Positions 1 through 7,288 are shown, counted from the stretch's first letter. The stretch is 18,111 bases of DNA from CAYVBE01 sp964448935 (GCA_964448935.1 CAYVBE010000068.1:1-18111), one strand, 5' to 3'. Notes: generated from the sequence alone by a model not told the origin. Numbers and translations: made by a program.

Positions 1-42
1 CGCCCTGCCGGCACCTCAATCCCGTCGTTGCCGTCGCCGTCA

Positions 43-72
43 ATCCGCGTTAATCTGCGTTAATCTGTGTCT
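43..72. repeat. Three tandem imperfect decamers, ATCYGCGTTA type
   Basis: Three adjacent 10-base units read ATCCGCGTTA, ATCTGCGTTA and ATCTGTGTCT, just beyond the methyltransferase stop codon. From memory, similar ATCTGCGTTAATCTGCG strings recur between genes in planctomycetes and some other environmental bacteria, so this is probably one copy of a dispersed repeat. The rest of bases 1-109 is noncoding, and nothing else was recognised in it. Confidence 0.6.
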
Positions 73-109
73 AAAAAGCCGTTGCCCTTCCCAGGTCAGA
101 AAACCGTGT

Positions 110-856
110 CTATCCGTTCGCGGAAACCTCCAGCCCCTCCCGGTCAAACAGCACGTTCAGGCTTGCTTCGAAGTGCGCCGGGTCCCGCACGAAGTCGAAG
201 TATTCGCCGAGTTTCGCGGCGCAGTTGTGGCTGTTGTGGGCCAGGACCAGCGCGCCCTCGGAAAGCCGGTCGTAGCCGGCCTTCAGGATATCCAGGTAGA
301 TCGCCTTTCCGCGCCCCCCTGCGCCGTCGGCGTCCAGGTAGAGCAGGTCCACGGGGTGCGGGTAGTCCGCCAGGAACCGGACGGCGTCGGCGGCCACGAT
401 GCGCGCCGGGCCGGCGGGCGCTATGCGCTGCACGTTGCGGCGGGCACGGTCGGCTTCTTCCTCGTCTATCTCCACGCCCACCAGGTCGCGCGCGTCGTAG
501 CACCGCCCCGGCCCCGCGCCGGCGCCGGCGTTGCAGATGAAGGTGAACCCGCAGAAAACCCCTGCGGCGATCATGCGGGCCGGCCGGTGAATGGCGTTGA
601 GGGCGTAGATCAACCGCTCCATGCGGGGTGTGATGGCCGTCCAGGGAATCTCGAAGGACGCGTGGGCGGCGTGCCGATGCGCGGCCAGTCGGTCCTCGGG
701 GTACTCCGTGCCCTTCAGCATTCCCGCATCCCGAAGCGCCCGGAGCGCCTCGTCCACAACCTCCCGCTCGCGCTCCGGCGGCTCCAGCTCGCGGAACGGG
801 TCGTGGTAGTCCATCCTGTAATCCTCGCGGTCTTCCGTCGTCAATTGCAAGGTCAT
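110..856 (-). CDS. Class I SAM-dependent methyltransferase (O-methyltransferase-like)
   Basis: Predicted cytosolic methyltransferase of 248 residues; the substrate is unknown. The C-terminal two thirds look like a Rossmann-fold class I enzyme of the O-methyltransferase type. There is a glycine-rich motif I region (GVFCGFTF...GAGAG), an acidic residue after the second strand (LVGVEID), an AADAVRFL segment, and a strand with DLLYLDADG that would carry the metal/substrate-side Asp. The first 75 residues are charged and not recognised. Start: ATG at 856, with GAGG at 867-870 ten bases upstream; a GTG at 859 is the alternative and would add one residue. Motif I is not a textbook E/DxGxGxG, so the general fold call is firmer than the O-methyltransferase subtype. 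It stands alone, divergent from the signalling operon. Confidence 0.75.
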   Translation of the reverse strand: MTLQLTTEDREDYRMDYHDPFRELEPPEREREVVDEALRALRDAGMLKGTEYPEDRLAAHRHAAHASFEIPWTAITPRMERLIYALNAIHRPARMIAAGVFCGFTFICNAGAGAGPGRCYDARDLVGVEIDEEEADRARRNVQRIAPAGPARIVAADAVRFLADYPHPVDLLYLDADGAGGRGKAIYLDILKAGYDRLSEGALVLAHNSHNCAAKLGEYFDFVRDPAHFEASLNVLFDREGLEVSANG

Positions 857-1009
857 CACAGTTTTTCCTCAGGGTTCCGGGACTTTGAGCCCGAATACGG
901 GGCGCATTTCAGAGATCCGGAAGACCCATATAATACAAGATAAGCTCCCCTGACTGAATGGAGTGCGCATTTTTCGCCCGACCAGTCGTTTTTTGATGGG
1001 GCGTACTGC

Positions 1010-1039
1010 TTGACTCGGCGATGTTCTGCTGTGTAAGAT
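1010..1039 (+). promoter_or_regulatory. Candidate sigma-70 promoter for the HTH-receiver / HD-GYP operon
   Basis: TTGACT (1010-1015) and TAAGAT (1034-1039) are separated by 18 bases, which puts a start site near 1046 and a leader of about 64 bases. It is the best match in the 250-base gap between the divergent methyltransferase and HTH-receiver genes. The gap is more AT-rich than the coding DNA around it. Confidence 0.45.
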
Positions 1040-1109
1040 GCTTTATCCGAGAGGGATTGTGCATAATTTGTTGCGGTGTATCATTTACAGCGTCGCGGAG
1101 ACCCACAAG

Positions 1110-1649
1110 ATGGCCAATGAAAGTGAGCTGCTGGACGCCCGGGAAGCTGCTGTTTATCTGAAGTTGAACGAGCAAACGGTACGACGGCTGGCCCGCGAGA
1201 AGCAAATACCGGCGTTCAAAGTAGGCGGTAGCTGGCGTTTCAAGCGTAGTTCTCTGGAAGAGTGGGCGGAAGAGCAGCAAACTCTCAGTGAACCTAAGAG
1301 AATGCTGGTTGTGGACGATGAAGAACCGGTGCGCGACTTTCTGAGCCGGGTGCTCGAGCGTCACGGCTATCAAGTCCGTTGTGCACAGGAGGGAGGCGAA
1401 GCGCTGGAGCTGATGGCAGAAGAGGTTCCGGACTGCGTTTTGCTGGATCTGAAGATGCCGGGTATGGATGGGCCCGAGACGCTCAAAAGGATCCGTGAGA
1501 GTTACCAGGCGCTACCTGTTGTGATTCTGACAGGCTATCCGGAGATCGCCCTTGTGCATCGGGCGTTGCAGTACACTCCGGTCACGCTGCTGTCAAAACC
1601 GGTTACCCGCGATGAAATCTTGCAGGCAGTGAAAACCCTGACCGGATGA
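1110..1649 (+). CDS. Excisionase-type HTH fused to a response-regulator receiver domain
   Basis: 179-residue predicted regulator. Residues 7-55 are a MerR/excisionase-type winged helix (LDAREAAVYLKLNEQTVRR, then AFKVGGSWRFKRSSLEEW), the kind that binds DNA. Residues 64-179 are a CheY-like receiver with acidic pair D69/D70, phosphoacceptor D113 in LLDLKMPG, T141 and K163, so it should be phosphorylated by a histidine kinase. No kinase is present here. The order is unusual because the DNA-binding domain comes before the receiver. Start: ATG at 1110, with GGAG at 1096-1099; an upstream in-frame start at 1038 lacks a comparable ribosome site and would overlap the candidate promoter. It is followed after 21 bases by a second receiver protein, suggesting a two-gene signalling operon. 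Confidence 0.88.
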   Translation: MANESELLDAREAAVYLKLNEQTVRRLAREKQIPAFKVGGSWRFKRSSLEEWAEEQQTLSEPKRMLVVDDEEPVRDFLSRVLERHGYQVRCAQEGGEALELMAEEVPDCVLLDLKMPGMDGPETLKRIRESYQALPVVILTGYPEIALVHRALQYTPVTLLSKPVTRDEILQAVKTLTG

Positions 1650-1670
1650 CCGGGGCGAAAGGACATCGCC

Positions 1671-2852
1671 GTGAAGCCAAGGATGCAGAGGAACGAAATC
1701 GCGCAGTCTGCGGGCGACGCCTCGGGCGAGTTGGAGCCAGAACGTTGCGCGTCCGACGAACAAGTTGCAGAAAGTATTCTGGTCGTGGACGACCAGAAAT
1801 CCGTACGATCCATTCTCACGGCCTACCTGGAAGCAGATGGCTACAACTGCAAGGCGGCGAGCAGCGCCGAAGAAGCTCTTGGCCTGCTCGACCGCAGGAG
1901 CTTCGATCTCGTCATCTCGGACATCTTGATGCCTGGCATGTCGGGCCTTGAGCTGCTTCAGGAACTGCAGCCCCGGCGCCCGGACACGGCCGTGATCATG
2001 CTCACCGCGCGCGGAGGTCGAGACATCGCAGTCAGGGCCCTCAAAATGGGGGCTTATGGGTATATAACCAAACCCTTCAAGCGCGATGAGATACTGATCA
2101 ACGTGTTCAATGCCCTTGAACGCCGCCGCCTGAAGATCGAGGCCAAAAACTACGCCCGGCAACTGGAAGACAGGGTCCGCGACCAGACCAGAGACCTGCG
2201 GCACTCCCATGAGGAGATCTGCCTCCGGCTAATACAGGCATCTCAGTTCCATCACGATGAGACCGCAGCACATGTCCGGCGGATCGGAAGTTACGCGCAA
2301 CTGATCGCGCGACACATGGAACTGCCGGATGAACAGACCGACGTCATTCGCCTGGTGGCTGCAACGCACGACATCGGCAAAATCGGTGTGCCTGACACAA
2401 TACTAAACAAGCCCAAAAAGCTCACCGGGAAAGAGTGGGAAGTGATGAAAACCCACACCACCATGGGCGGACGGATACTTGGCCACAGTTCCATACCCGT
2501 CCTGCGGCTCGGCCAGGAGGTGGCTATATACCACCATGAGCGTTGGGACGGCCGCGGCTACCCGGACGGGTTATGTCGCGACGAATGTCCCCTGGTAGCC
2601 AGAATCGTGAAAGTGCTGGATGTCTACGATGCTCTCGTTCACGACCGCGTCTATCGTCCCGCCGTTCCGGAGGATCACGCGCTTGGAATGATCGCGGCCG
2701 GGCGGGAGACACGGTTTTGCCCCGATGTGTGCGACGCTTTTTTCGAGAAACTTCCGGAGATCCAGCAGATCCGTGCGAGCATTCAATGCGGGAGCGATGC
2801 CGGACCCGATTCGGATACCCTGGATCGAGTGGAAGACGCCCTGGCGGAATAG
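1671..2852 (+). CDS. Receiver-HD-GYP cyclic-di-GMP phosphodiesterase
   Basis: 393-residue RpfG-like response regulator that should hydrolyse cyclic di-GMP when phosphorylated. A receiver domain spans about 35-150 (D40/D41, phosphoacceptor D84 in VISDILMPG, K134). A charged, probably coiled-coil linker covers about 150-180. The HD-GYP domain covers about 185-370 and keeps the metal and GYP residues: H201, HD at 233-234 in HDIGKIG, H262, HHE at 288-290, GYP at 296-298, and D317/D320. The usual late FDP motif reads FCP at 349-351. Start: GTG at 1671 with AAAGGA upstream. The first 33 residues are low in recognisable structure, so a later start is possible. It is likely co-transcribed with the HTH-receiver gene, whose stop is 21 bases upstream. 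Confidence 0.93.
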   Translation: MKPRMQRNEIAQSAGDASGELEPERCASDEQVAESILVVDDQKSVRSILTAYLEADGYNCKAASSAEEALGLLDRRSFDLVISDILMPGMSGLELLQELQPRRPDTAVIMLTARGGRDIAVRALKMGAYGYITKPFKRDEILINVFNALERRRLKIEAKNYARQLEDRVRDQTRDLRHSHEEICLRLIQASQFHHDETAAHVRRIGSYAQLIARHMELPDEQTDVIRLVAATHDIGKIGVPDTILNKPKKLTGKEWEVMKTHTTMGGRILGHSSIPVLRLGQEVAIYHHERWDGRGYPDGLCRDECPLVARIVKVLDVYDALVHDRVYRPAVPEDHALGMIAAGRETRFCPDVCDAFFEKLPEIQQIRASIQCGSDAGPDSDTLDRVEDALAE

Positions 2853-2877
2853 CCGTGCCTCCTTCCCACACCCCGTC

Positions 2878-2907
2878 TTGCCCCACGCCGAGCCTGTGTG
2901 GTATCCT
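2878..2907 (+). promoter_or_regulatory. Weak candidate promoter for rhomboid-murJ
   Basis: TTGCCC (2878-2883) and TATCCT (2902-2907), 18 bases apart, lie in the 87-base gap after the HD-GYP gene. The elements match only moderately, and read-through from the upstream operon is an alternative. Confidence 0.3.
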
Positions 2908-2939
2908 CATGCTCGCTCCAGAAATCGGGGGGATCACAC

Positions 2940-3665
2940 GTGCTTTTTCCAATCCGCGATCGTAATCCCTCCAACATGACCCCATGGGTTGTCTTCGGCC
3001 TGATCGCCGCCAATGCACTGGTTTTTCTACTCGAAACATCCATGGCCCGTGCGACATTGCAGGAATGGATGATGCGTTATGGCTTTGTGGCAGCGAACGC
3101 GACGGAGGCCCTGCGCTCAGGAACGAACGTGGTGGGTGGCATCCTGGTGCCGCTTTTCACCAGCATGTTCATCCACGGCGGATGGTTGCACCTGATCTTC
3201 AACCTGTGGTTCCTGTACATTTTCGGTGACAACGTTGAGGCGCGCCTCGGCCACATTGGTTTCCTTCCTTTCTACTTTGTATGCGGTTTGCTGGCGACGC
3301 TGGTCCACTATGCGCTGGCGCCGAATGCCGCGATGCCAACGATCGGTGCCAGCGGAGCGATCGCCGGGGTGCTGGGGGCTTACATCGTCTGCTGGCCCAG
3401 GGCCCGGGTACTGGTCCTGGTGCCCATCTTCTACTTCCTGCACTTCATGGAACTGCCGGCCCTCGTCGTACTTGGCATGTGGTTTGTGTTGCAGGTGTTC
3501 GGCGGCCTGGCTTCGCTGGGGGTATCGTATGCCCACGGCGGTGTGGCCTACGGAGCGCACATCGGCGGCTTTCTGGCCGGGATGCTCCTGGTCACGCTCT
3601 GGCCGGGCCAAAAAGAGGATTCCCGGCCCTCTTCGAGCAAAATCCGCGGACGGTGGCGGCCGTGA
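2940..3665 (+). CDS. Rhomboid family intramembrane serine protease
   Basis: 241-residue polytopic membrane protein predicted to cleave transmembrane segments inside the bilayer. The N-terminus LFPIRDRNPS is typical of the bacterial group with a short cytosolic head. Catalytic residues are visible: nucleophile S138 in the GASGA motif and H207 in the GAHIGG segment. The conserved HGGWLHLIFN segment (H79, H84, N88) is present in the second helix region. About six hydrophobic segments are visible, the usual rhomboid core. Start: GTG at 2940, preceded by GGGGGA; a GTG at 2898 would add 14 untypical residues. The stop overlaps the start of murJ, so the two are probably translated together. Its substrate cannot be read from the sequence. 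Confidence 0.92.
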   Translation: MLFPIRDRNPSNMTPWVVFGLIAANALVFLLETSMARATLQEWMMRYGFVAANATEALRSGTNVVGGILVPLFTSMFIHGGWLHLIFNLWFLYIFGDNVEARLGHIGFLPFYFVCGLLATLVHYALAPNAAMPTIGASGAIAGVLGAYIVCWPRARVLVLVPIFYFLHFMELPALVVLGMWFVLQVFGGLASLGVSYAHGGVAYGAHIGGFLAGMLLVTLWPGQKEDSRPSSSKIRGRWRP

Positions 3666-5305
3666 GCGAAGCTGCCCACAACAGCGAAAGGAGCGAGAGG
3701 CGTCAGGAGGAGAGCTTCGTCCGCAGCGCCGGCGTCATCTCGGCTCTCACCCTTCTGAGCCGCCTTCTGGGTGTGGCGCGCGACGTCACCTGCGCGGCGG
3801 TCTTCGGGGCGGGCATGGTGTGGGACGCCTTCAGCTTTGCGTTCCGGGTGCCCAACCTGTTCCGCCGGCTGCTGGGCGAGGGAGCGTTGAGCGCGGCCTT
3901 TGTGCCCGTGCTGAGCGAGTATCTGGAACGCCGCTCTGCGGAAGAGGCCGAGCAGCTCAGCGGCCGCGTCGCCGGCGCCCTGCTGACCGTCCTGGCTGCG
4001 CTGACCGTCCTGGGGGAGACGCTGGTTCTGCTGCTGGTAGCTACGGTGGACCTGACCGAGCAGTGGCGGCTGGCACTGCTGCTGACGGCGGTGCTGCTGC
4101 CCTACATGGTTTTCATCTGTCTGACGGCGCTGGCCGGGGCCGCGCTGCACTGCTTGAGGCACTTCGCCGCTCCGGCGCTGGCGCCCGTGGTGCTGAACGC
4201 GTGCTGGATACTGGCCGTGGTGGCCGTGGGACCGCACGTCTCCGACGACCCGCGCGTGCGCGTTTACGTGCTGGCGGGCGCCATCCTGGCGGGCGGGGTG
4301 CTGCAACTGCTGCTGCAGGTGGTTGTGCTGCGGGCACGGGGGTTCCGGGTGCGCCTGACGCTGCGACCATGGCACCCACAGGTGCGCCGCGTGGTGGCCG
4401 GCATGGCGCCCGTGGCGCTGGGCATGGCGGCCTTTCAGGCCAACGCGTTCCTGGACGGGGTGATCGCCCTATCGCTGGCGGCCCCGGCCGGGCGGGAGAC
4501 CTTTCGGTTGCTGGGCGGGGTGTTCCACTACCCGATGGCGCTGGGAGCGAACAGCGTGCTGTATTACGCCAACCGCCTCATGCAGGCGCCGTTGGGCATC
4601 TTCGGCATAGCGCTGGCCACGGCCGTGTTTCCCACGCTGAGCCGCCAGGCGGCGCGGGGCGACCACGGGGCGTTCGCGCGCACCGTGTTGCGTGGGCTGG
4701 GGCTGGTCATATTCGCCGGCCTGCCGGCCGGAGCCGGGCTCATCGTGCTGCGCCGGCCCATCATCGCGCTGCTGTTCCAGCGTGGCGCCTTCACCGCGCC
4801 CATGGCGGAGCGGACGGCGCACATGCTGGTCTTCTACTCCCTGGGCATCTGGGCCTACTGCGCCCTGCACGTGCTCACGCGCGCGTTTTACGGCCTGGGC
4901 TGCCCGGCGGTCCCGGCGAAGGTGGCCGCCGCCGCCGTGGGACTGAACCTGGCGCTGAACCTGACGCTGGTCTGGCCCCTCGGCGCGGCCGGGCTGGCGG
5001 CCTCCACAGCGGCGTGCGCGGCGCTGCAGGTGGCGGCGCTCGCCCTGCTGCTGTCGCGCAGGGTGCCCCTGACGGGCATCGGGCGGCTGGTGGGCACGAC
5101 GTGGAACACAGTGCTGGCCGGCGCGGTAGCGGTGGGGGCGGCATGGCTGGCCCTGCGGCTGACCCCGGCGGCATCGCCGGAGTTGGGCGTCAAGCTGGTG
5201 CGGGCGCTGGTGCCCGCCGCGGCGGGGGGGATGGGCTACGTGCTGGCAGCCGCGGCGCTGGGGACCGAGGAGTTGTCGCTCCTGCTGAGCGCCCTGCGGC
5301 GGTAG
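3662..5305 (+). CDS. murJ: Lipid II flippase MurJ (MviN family)
   Basis: 547-residue polytopic membrane protein of the MOP superfamily that moves the peptidoglycan precursor lipid II to the outer leaflet. The N-terminal signature is clear: LLSRLLGVARD (residues 31-41), D55, then FRVPNLFRRLLGEGALSAAF (61-80), containing the conserved arginines and the EG that mark MurJ. About 14 hydrophobic segments follow, and length agrees with the family. Start: GTG at 3662, overlapping the rhomboid stop as GTGA; no strong ribosome site is obvious, consistent with translational coupling. A 20-residue charged head precedes the first helix. The gene is very GC-rich, which produces long open antisense and shifted frames that are not genes. 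It ends only 12 bp from the convergent Hfq-like gene, with no visible terminator hairpin between them. Confidence 0.95.
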   Translation: MSEAAHNSERSERRQEESFVRSAGVISALTLLSRLLGVARDVTCAAVFGAGMVWDAFSFAFRVPNLFRRLLGEGALSAAFVPVLSEYLERRSAEEAEQLSGRVAGALLTVLAALTVLGETLVLLLVATVDLTEQWRLALLLTAVLLPYMVFICLTALAGAALHCLRHFAAPALAPVVLNACWILAVVAVGPHVSDDPRVRVYVLAGAILAGGVLQLLLQVVVLRARGFRVRLTLRPWHPQVRRVVAGMAPVALGMAAFQANAFLDGVIALSLAAPAGRETFRLLGGVFHYPMALGANSVLYYANRLMQAPLGIFGIALATAVFPTLSRQAARGDHGAFARTVLRGLGLVIFAGLPAGAGLIVLRRPIIALLFQRGAFTAPMAERTAHMLVFYSLGIWAYCALHVLTRAFYGLGCPAVPAKVAAAAVGLNLALNLTLVWPLGAAGLAASTAACAALQVAALALLLSRRVPLTGIGRLVGTTWNTVLAGAVAVGAAWLALRLTPAASPELGVKLVRALVPAAAGGMGYVLAAAALGTEELSLLLSALRR

Positions 5306-5317
5306 GCAGTGCCGGGG

Positions 5318-5515
5318 CTACTCGCTTTCGCCCCTGTCTTCCGCCAGGCGGATGGCGACGATTGCATGGCACATGATCTGCACTTCGGACCCGTCGCGGG
5401 TGAGCACGATGTAGTTGTCCGTCACTTCGTCCAGCGTGCCCGTCACGGATTTACCCGTCACCATGAGCACGGTGATGCGCCGGGAAAACCACCCGGTTTT
5501 TACCACATTTGCCAC
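5318..5515 (-). CDS. Small Hfq/LSM-like protein
   Basis: 65-residue protein that looks like a minimal Sm/LSM fold. Residues 14-42 resemble the Sm1 half (ITVLMVTGKSVTGTLDEV, then DNYIVLTRDG). Residues 46-55 (QIMCHAIVAI) resemble the Hfq Sm2 strand, with His-Ala-Ile where Hfq has YKHAI. It lacks the N-terminal QD motif of Hfq, and Cys49 replaces the lysine before the His. If it forms a ring it might bind RNA, but that is inference. Start: GTG at 5515, five bases after a very strong AAGGAGGA; an upstream in-frame start would lie inside the lipoprotein gene and is not needed. It is the third gene of a minus-strand operon, 37 bases after the OmpA-type lipoprotein. Confidence 0.8.
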   Translation of the reverse strand: MANVVKTGWFSRRITVLMVTGKSVTGTLDEVTDNYIVLTRDGSEVQIMCHAIVAIRLAEDRGESE

Positions 5516-5520
5516 GGAAA

Positions 5521-5528
5521 TCCTCCTT
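5521..5528 (-). promoter_or_regulatory. Near-perfect ribosome binding site fixing the Hfq-like start
   Basis: AAGGAGGA on the minus strand, five bases before the GTG at 5515. It is the strongest Shine-Dalgarno sequence in the window. It identifies this small gene as a separate, probably well-translated product. Confidence 0.8.
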
Positions 5529-5552
5529 CGTCTGCCCGCGCAACGGCCGGCG

Positions 5553-6290
5553 TCAGTCCTGGATGCCTTCCAGAATCTCCTCGATGCTCCTGGAGCCCTC
5601 GGGCACGAGCAGTATCTCGACGCGCCGGTTCTCGGCGATCGGCTGACTCGGCTGATCCGGTTCCACAACGGGCTTACTGGGCCCGAAGCCCACGATGAAC
5701 ATGCGCTCGCGGTTCACGCCCTGCTCTGCCAGGTACTGCATCACGCTGTGGGCCCGCATCGCGGAGAGGTGGTAGTTGTCCTCCCAGGAGGAGTGGGTGA
5801 TGGGCACGGCATCGGTGTGCCCGTCCACCCGTATGGTCAGGCCCCGTCGCTCCTTCAGATACTCGGCCACCGACGCAAGGGACTGCGTGGCTTCGTCGGC
5901 CAGATCGGCCTCGCCGGACTCGAACAGGATATCGTTCTCCACCACGATGAAGTTGCCTTCCTCACGCGTCTCAACGCTGAAGCCGGAGAGGTCGCGCACG
6001 AGCTTCTGCAGCTCCTGGCGCTCCTGCTGTAGCCGGGACTGCTCCTGCTGAAGCCTTTCCACAACCCCGCTCATCTGCTGGGACTCGGCACGGGCCTGCT
6101 CCAGATTTTCCTGCAGCCCGCGGCGGTCCGTCTCCAGCATGGAGATGGTATTCTCCAGAGCGTCACGTTCATCCTCACAGCGGCGGAGCTGCCGGGTGAG
6201 GTTTGCGTTCTGGTTGCGCAACTCTTTGGTGCCCGCACAGCCAGTCAGGACAGCCAGGGCCAACACAAGTGCCATCGTTTTCCTTGGCAT
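5553..6290 (-). CDS. OmpA/Pal-type peptidoglycan-binding lipoprotein with coiled coil
   Basis: 245-residue predicted outer-membrane or periplasmic lipoprotein. A lipoprotein signal peptide ends in lipobox LTGC, with Cys18 as the acylated residue. Residues about 22-105 form a Gln/Glu/Arg-rich coiled coil. Residues about 110-235 are an OmpA C-terminal domain, recognisable from ILFESGEADL, VDGHTDAVPI, the NYHLSAMRA segment and NRRVEILL; the Asp of GHTD and the Arg of SAMRA are the expected diaminopimelate contacts. It should tie a membrane to the cell wall. Start: ATG at 6290 with GGAGGA at 6301-6306; a TTG one codon upstream is possible. It is the middle gene of an operon with a membrane HTH protein and an Hfq-like protein. 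The short MotB-like spacing of the domain makes a motor role conceivable, but no stator partner is present. Confidence 0.92.
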   Translation of the reverse strand: MPRKTMALVLALAVLTGCAGTKELRNQNANLTRQLRRCEDERDALENTISMLETDRRGLQENLEQARAESQQMSGVVERLQQEQSRLQQERQELQKLVRDLSGFSVETREEGNFIVVENDILFESGEADLADEATQSLASVAEYLKERRGLTIRVDGHTDAVPITHSSWEDNYHLSAMRAHSVMQYLAEQGVNRERMFIVGFGPSKPVVEPDQPSQPIAENRRVEILLVPEGSRSIEEILEGIQD

Positions 6291-6366
6291 CAAACTTCGC
6301 TCCTCCAGGCTTTAAGATGCGATTCTCGCGCACTGCCCCGAGCCGGCACCGCGGCGGACTGGCGGG

Positions 6367-7179
6367 TCAAAGCGGCAGCCAGCCCGTCAGCGGAGTGGAG
6401 AAATCGGGGTGTACGGTATTCTCCACCATAAAGACAGCGGCCAGCGCCAGCACGATCAGGGCAACCACCAGCACGACCGTGGGCCACGTGCTGGCCTGCT
6501 CGACCGGACGCATCGCCACGGCCGTCGGAATCTCGACGTCGGCCGGCTCGGCCGCCTCGTCCAGCTCCACCTCTTCCTCGCGGAAGCCCGCCGGCTCGGC
6601 GTATTCCGGCTCTTCGATAGCCGTGATATCGGCCGTCACTTCCTCCTCGCGCACGTCGGCCACTTCCGTGGGCGCGATCGGGGCTTCCTCTTCGTCTTCT
6701 TCGATTTCGAGGATTTCGTTCAGCAGCTCCGCCTCGTCAACGTCGTCACCGGTTGGCTCGATGACCGCCGTAACGATCTCCTCTTCCTCGTCCGTCTCTT
6801 CTTCCAGTTCGATGGTCGGCAGATCTTCCTCCTCCTCCGCCGTCTCCACCGTCTCGGCCTCTTCCAGCTCGAAATCCTCTTCCAGGGCCTCGGAGAAATC
6901 GAAGAAGTCCTCCCGTGACTCCTCCTCGGCGGCCGTCTCCTCCTCGTCTTCGACTTCGATCTCGTCCTTCATCACGGCCGTCTCGCCGGACTCCATGTCG
7001 CCGCCGGCCAGCAGGTCCTCCTTGGCGGCCATCACCTGGTCGCGGGCAAACCTGGTCTGGCCCTCGACCACCTGTTCTTCCAGACGCCCTTCCCGGATCA
7101 GTCCGTTCAACTCGCTACGGTCAACGCCCAGTTCCACAAGCGCCTCTTCGTAGGTCAGATATTCCTGTCCGTCTGCCAT
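6367..7179 (-). CDS. Membrane-anchored HTH protein with long acidic linker
   Basis: 270-residue protein of unknown function in three parts. Residues 6-52 (YLTYEEALVELGVDRSELNG, then LIREGRLEE and FARDQVMAAK) resemble an excisionase/MerR-type helix-turn-helix. Residues 71-218 are extremely acidic and low in complexity, rich in Glu, Asp, Ala and Val. Residues 232-252 are one transmembrane helix, leaving an 18-residue tail. With the HTH in the cytosol, the tail would be outside. From memory, similar HTH-acidic-TM proteins occur in planctomycetes. Start: ATG at 7179 with GAAAGGACA upstream. It is the first gene of the operon, with the 7245-7272 promoter about 60 bases upstream. DNA binding is inferred from the fold only; the domain could instead mediate protein contact. 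Confidence 0.8.
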   Translation of the reverse strand: MADGQEYLTYEEALVELGVDRSELNGLIREGRLEEQVVEGQTRFARDQVMAAKEDLLAGGDMESGETAVMKDEIEVEDEEETAAEEESREDFFDFSEALEEDFELEEAETVETAEEEEDLPTIELEEETDEEEEIVTAVIEPTGDDVDEAELLNEILEIEEDEEEAPIAPTEVADVREEEVTADITAIEEPEYAEPAGFREEEVELDEAAEPADVEIPTAVAMRPVEQASTWPTVVLVVALIVLALAAVFMVENTVHPDFSTPLTGWLPL

Positions 7180-7244
7180 TGTCCTTTCTCCCGCAACAGC
7201 GTGGACGATGAATCTTCCCGGAAATTCGCCGGATGCACGCCGCT

Positions 7245-7272
7245 ATTATAGCACCACAACCACCCTTTTCAA
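7245..7272 (-). promoter_or_regulatory. Strong sigma-70 promoter for the HTH-TM / OmpA / LSM operon
   Basis: On the minus strand TTGAAA (7267-7272) and a perfect TATAAT (7245-7250) are separated by 16 bases, predicting a start near 7238 and a leader of about 59 bases. It lies between the hisI stop and the HTH-TM start, so the operon can be expressed independently of hisI. Confidence 0.75.
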
Positions 7273-7288
7273 CCAATGATGGTCCCGC

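Noticed and set aside
929..934. Perfect TATAAT between the methyltransferase and HTH-receiver genes
   Set aside because: No acceptable -35 at 16-18 bases on the plus strand, and it lies 76 bases before the better TTGACT/TAAGAT pair. It could still serve as a weak promoter.
173..943. A 256-residue plus-strand open frame
   Set aside because: Antisense to the methyltransferase gene, with no recognised motif.
5306..5317. Possible bidirectional terminator between murJ and the Hfq-like gene
   Set aside because: The gap is 12 bp and contains no stem-loop or T-run.
3226..5376. A 716-residue open frame overlapping murJ in another forward frame
   Set aside because: Arg/Gly/Ala-rich with no domain motif, and it covers a clear MurJ coding frame. 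Long shifted frames are expected in such GC-rich DNA.
6203..7153. A Ser-rich 316-residue plus-strand open frame
   Set aside because: It is the antisense reading of the Glu-rich linker of the membrane HTH protein (Glu codons read as Ser codons).
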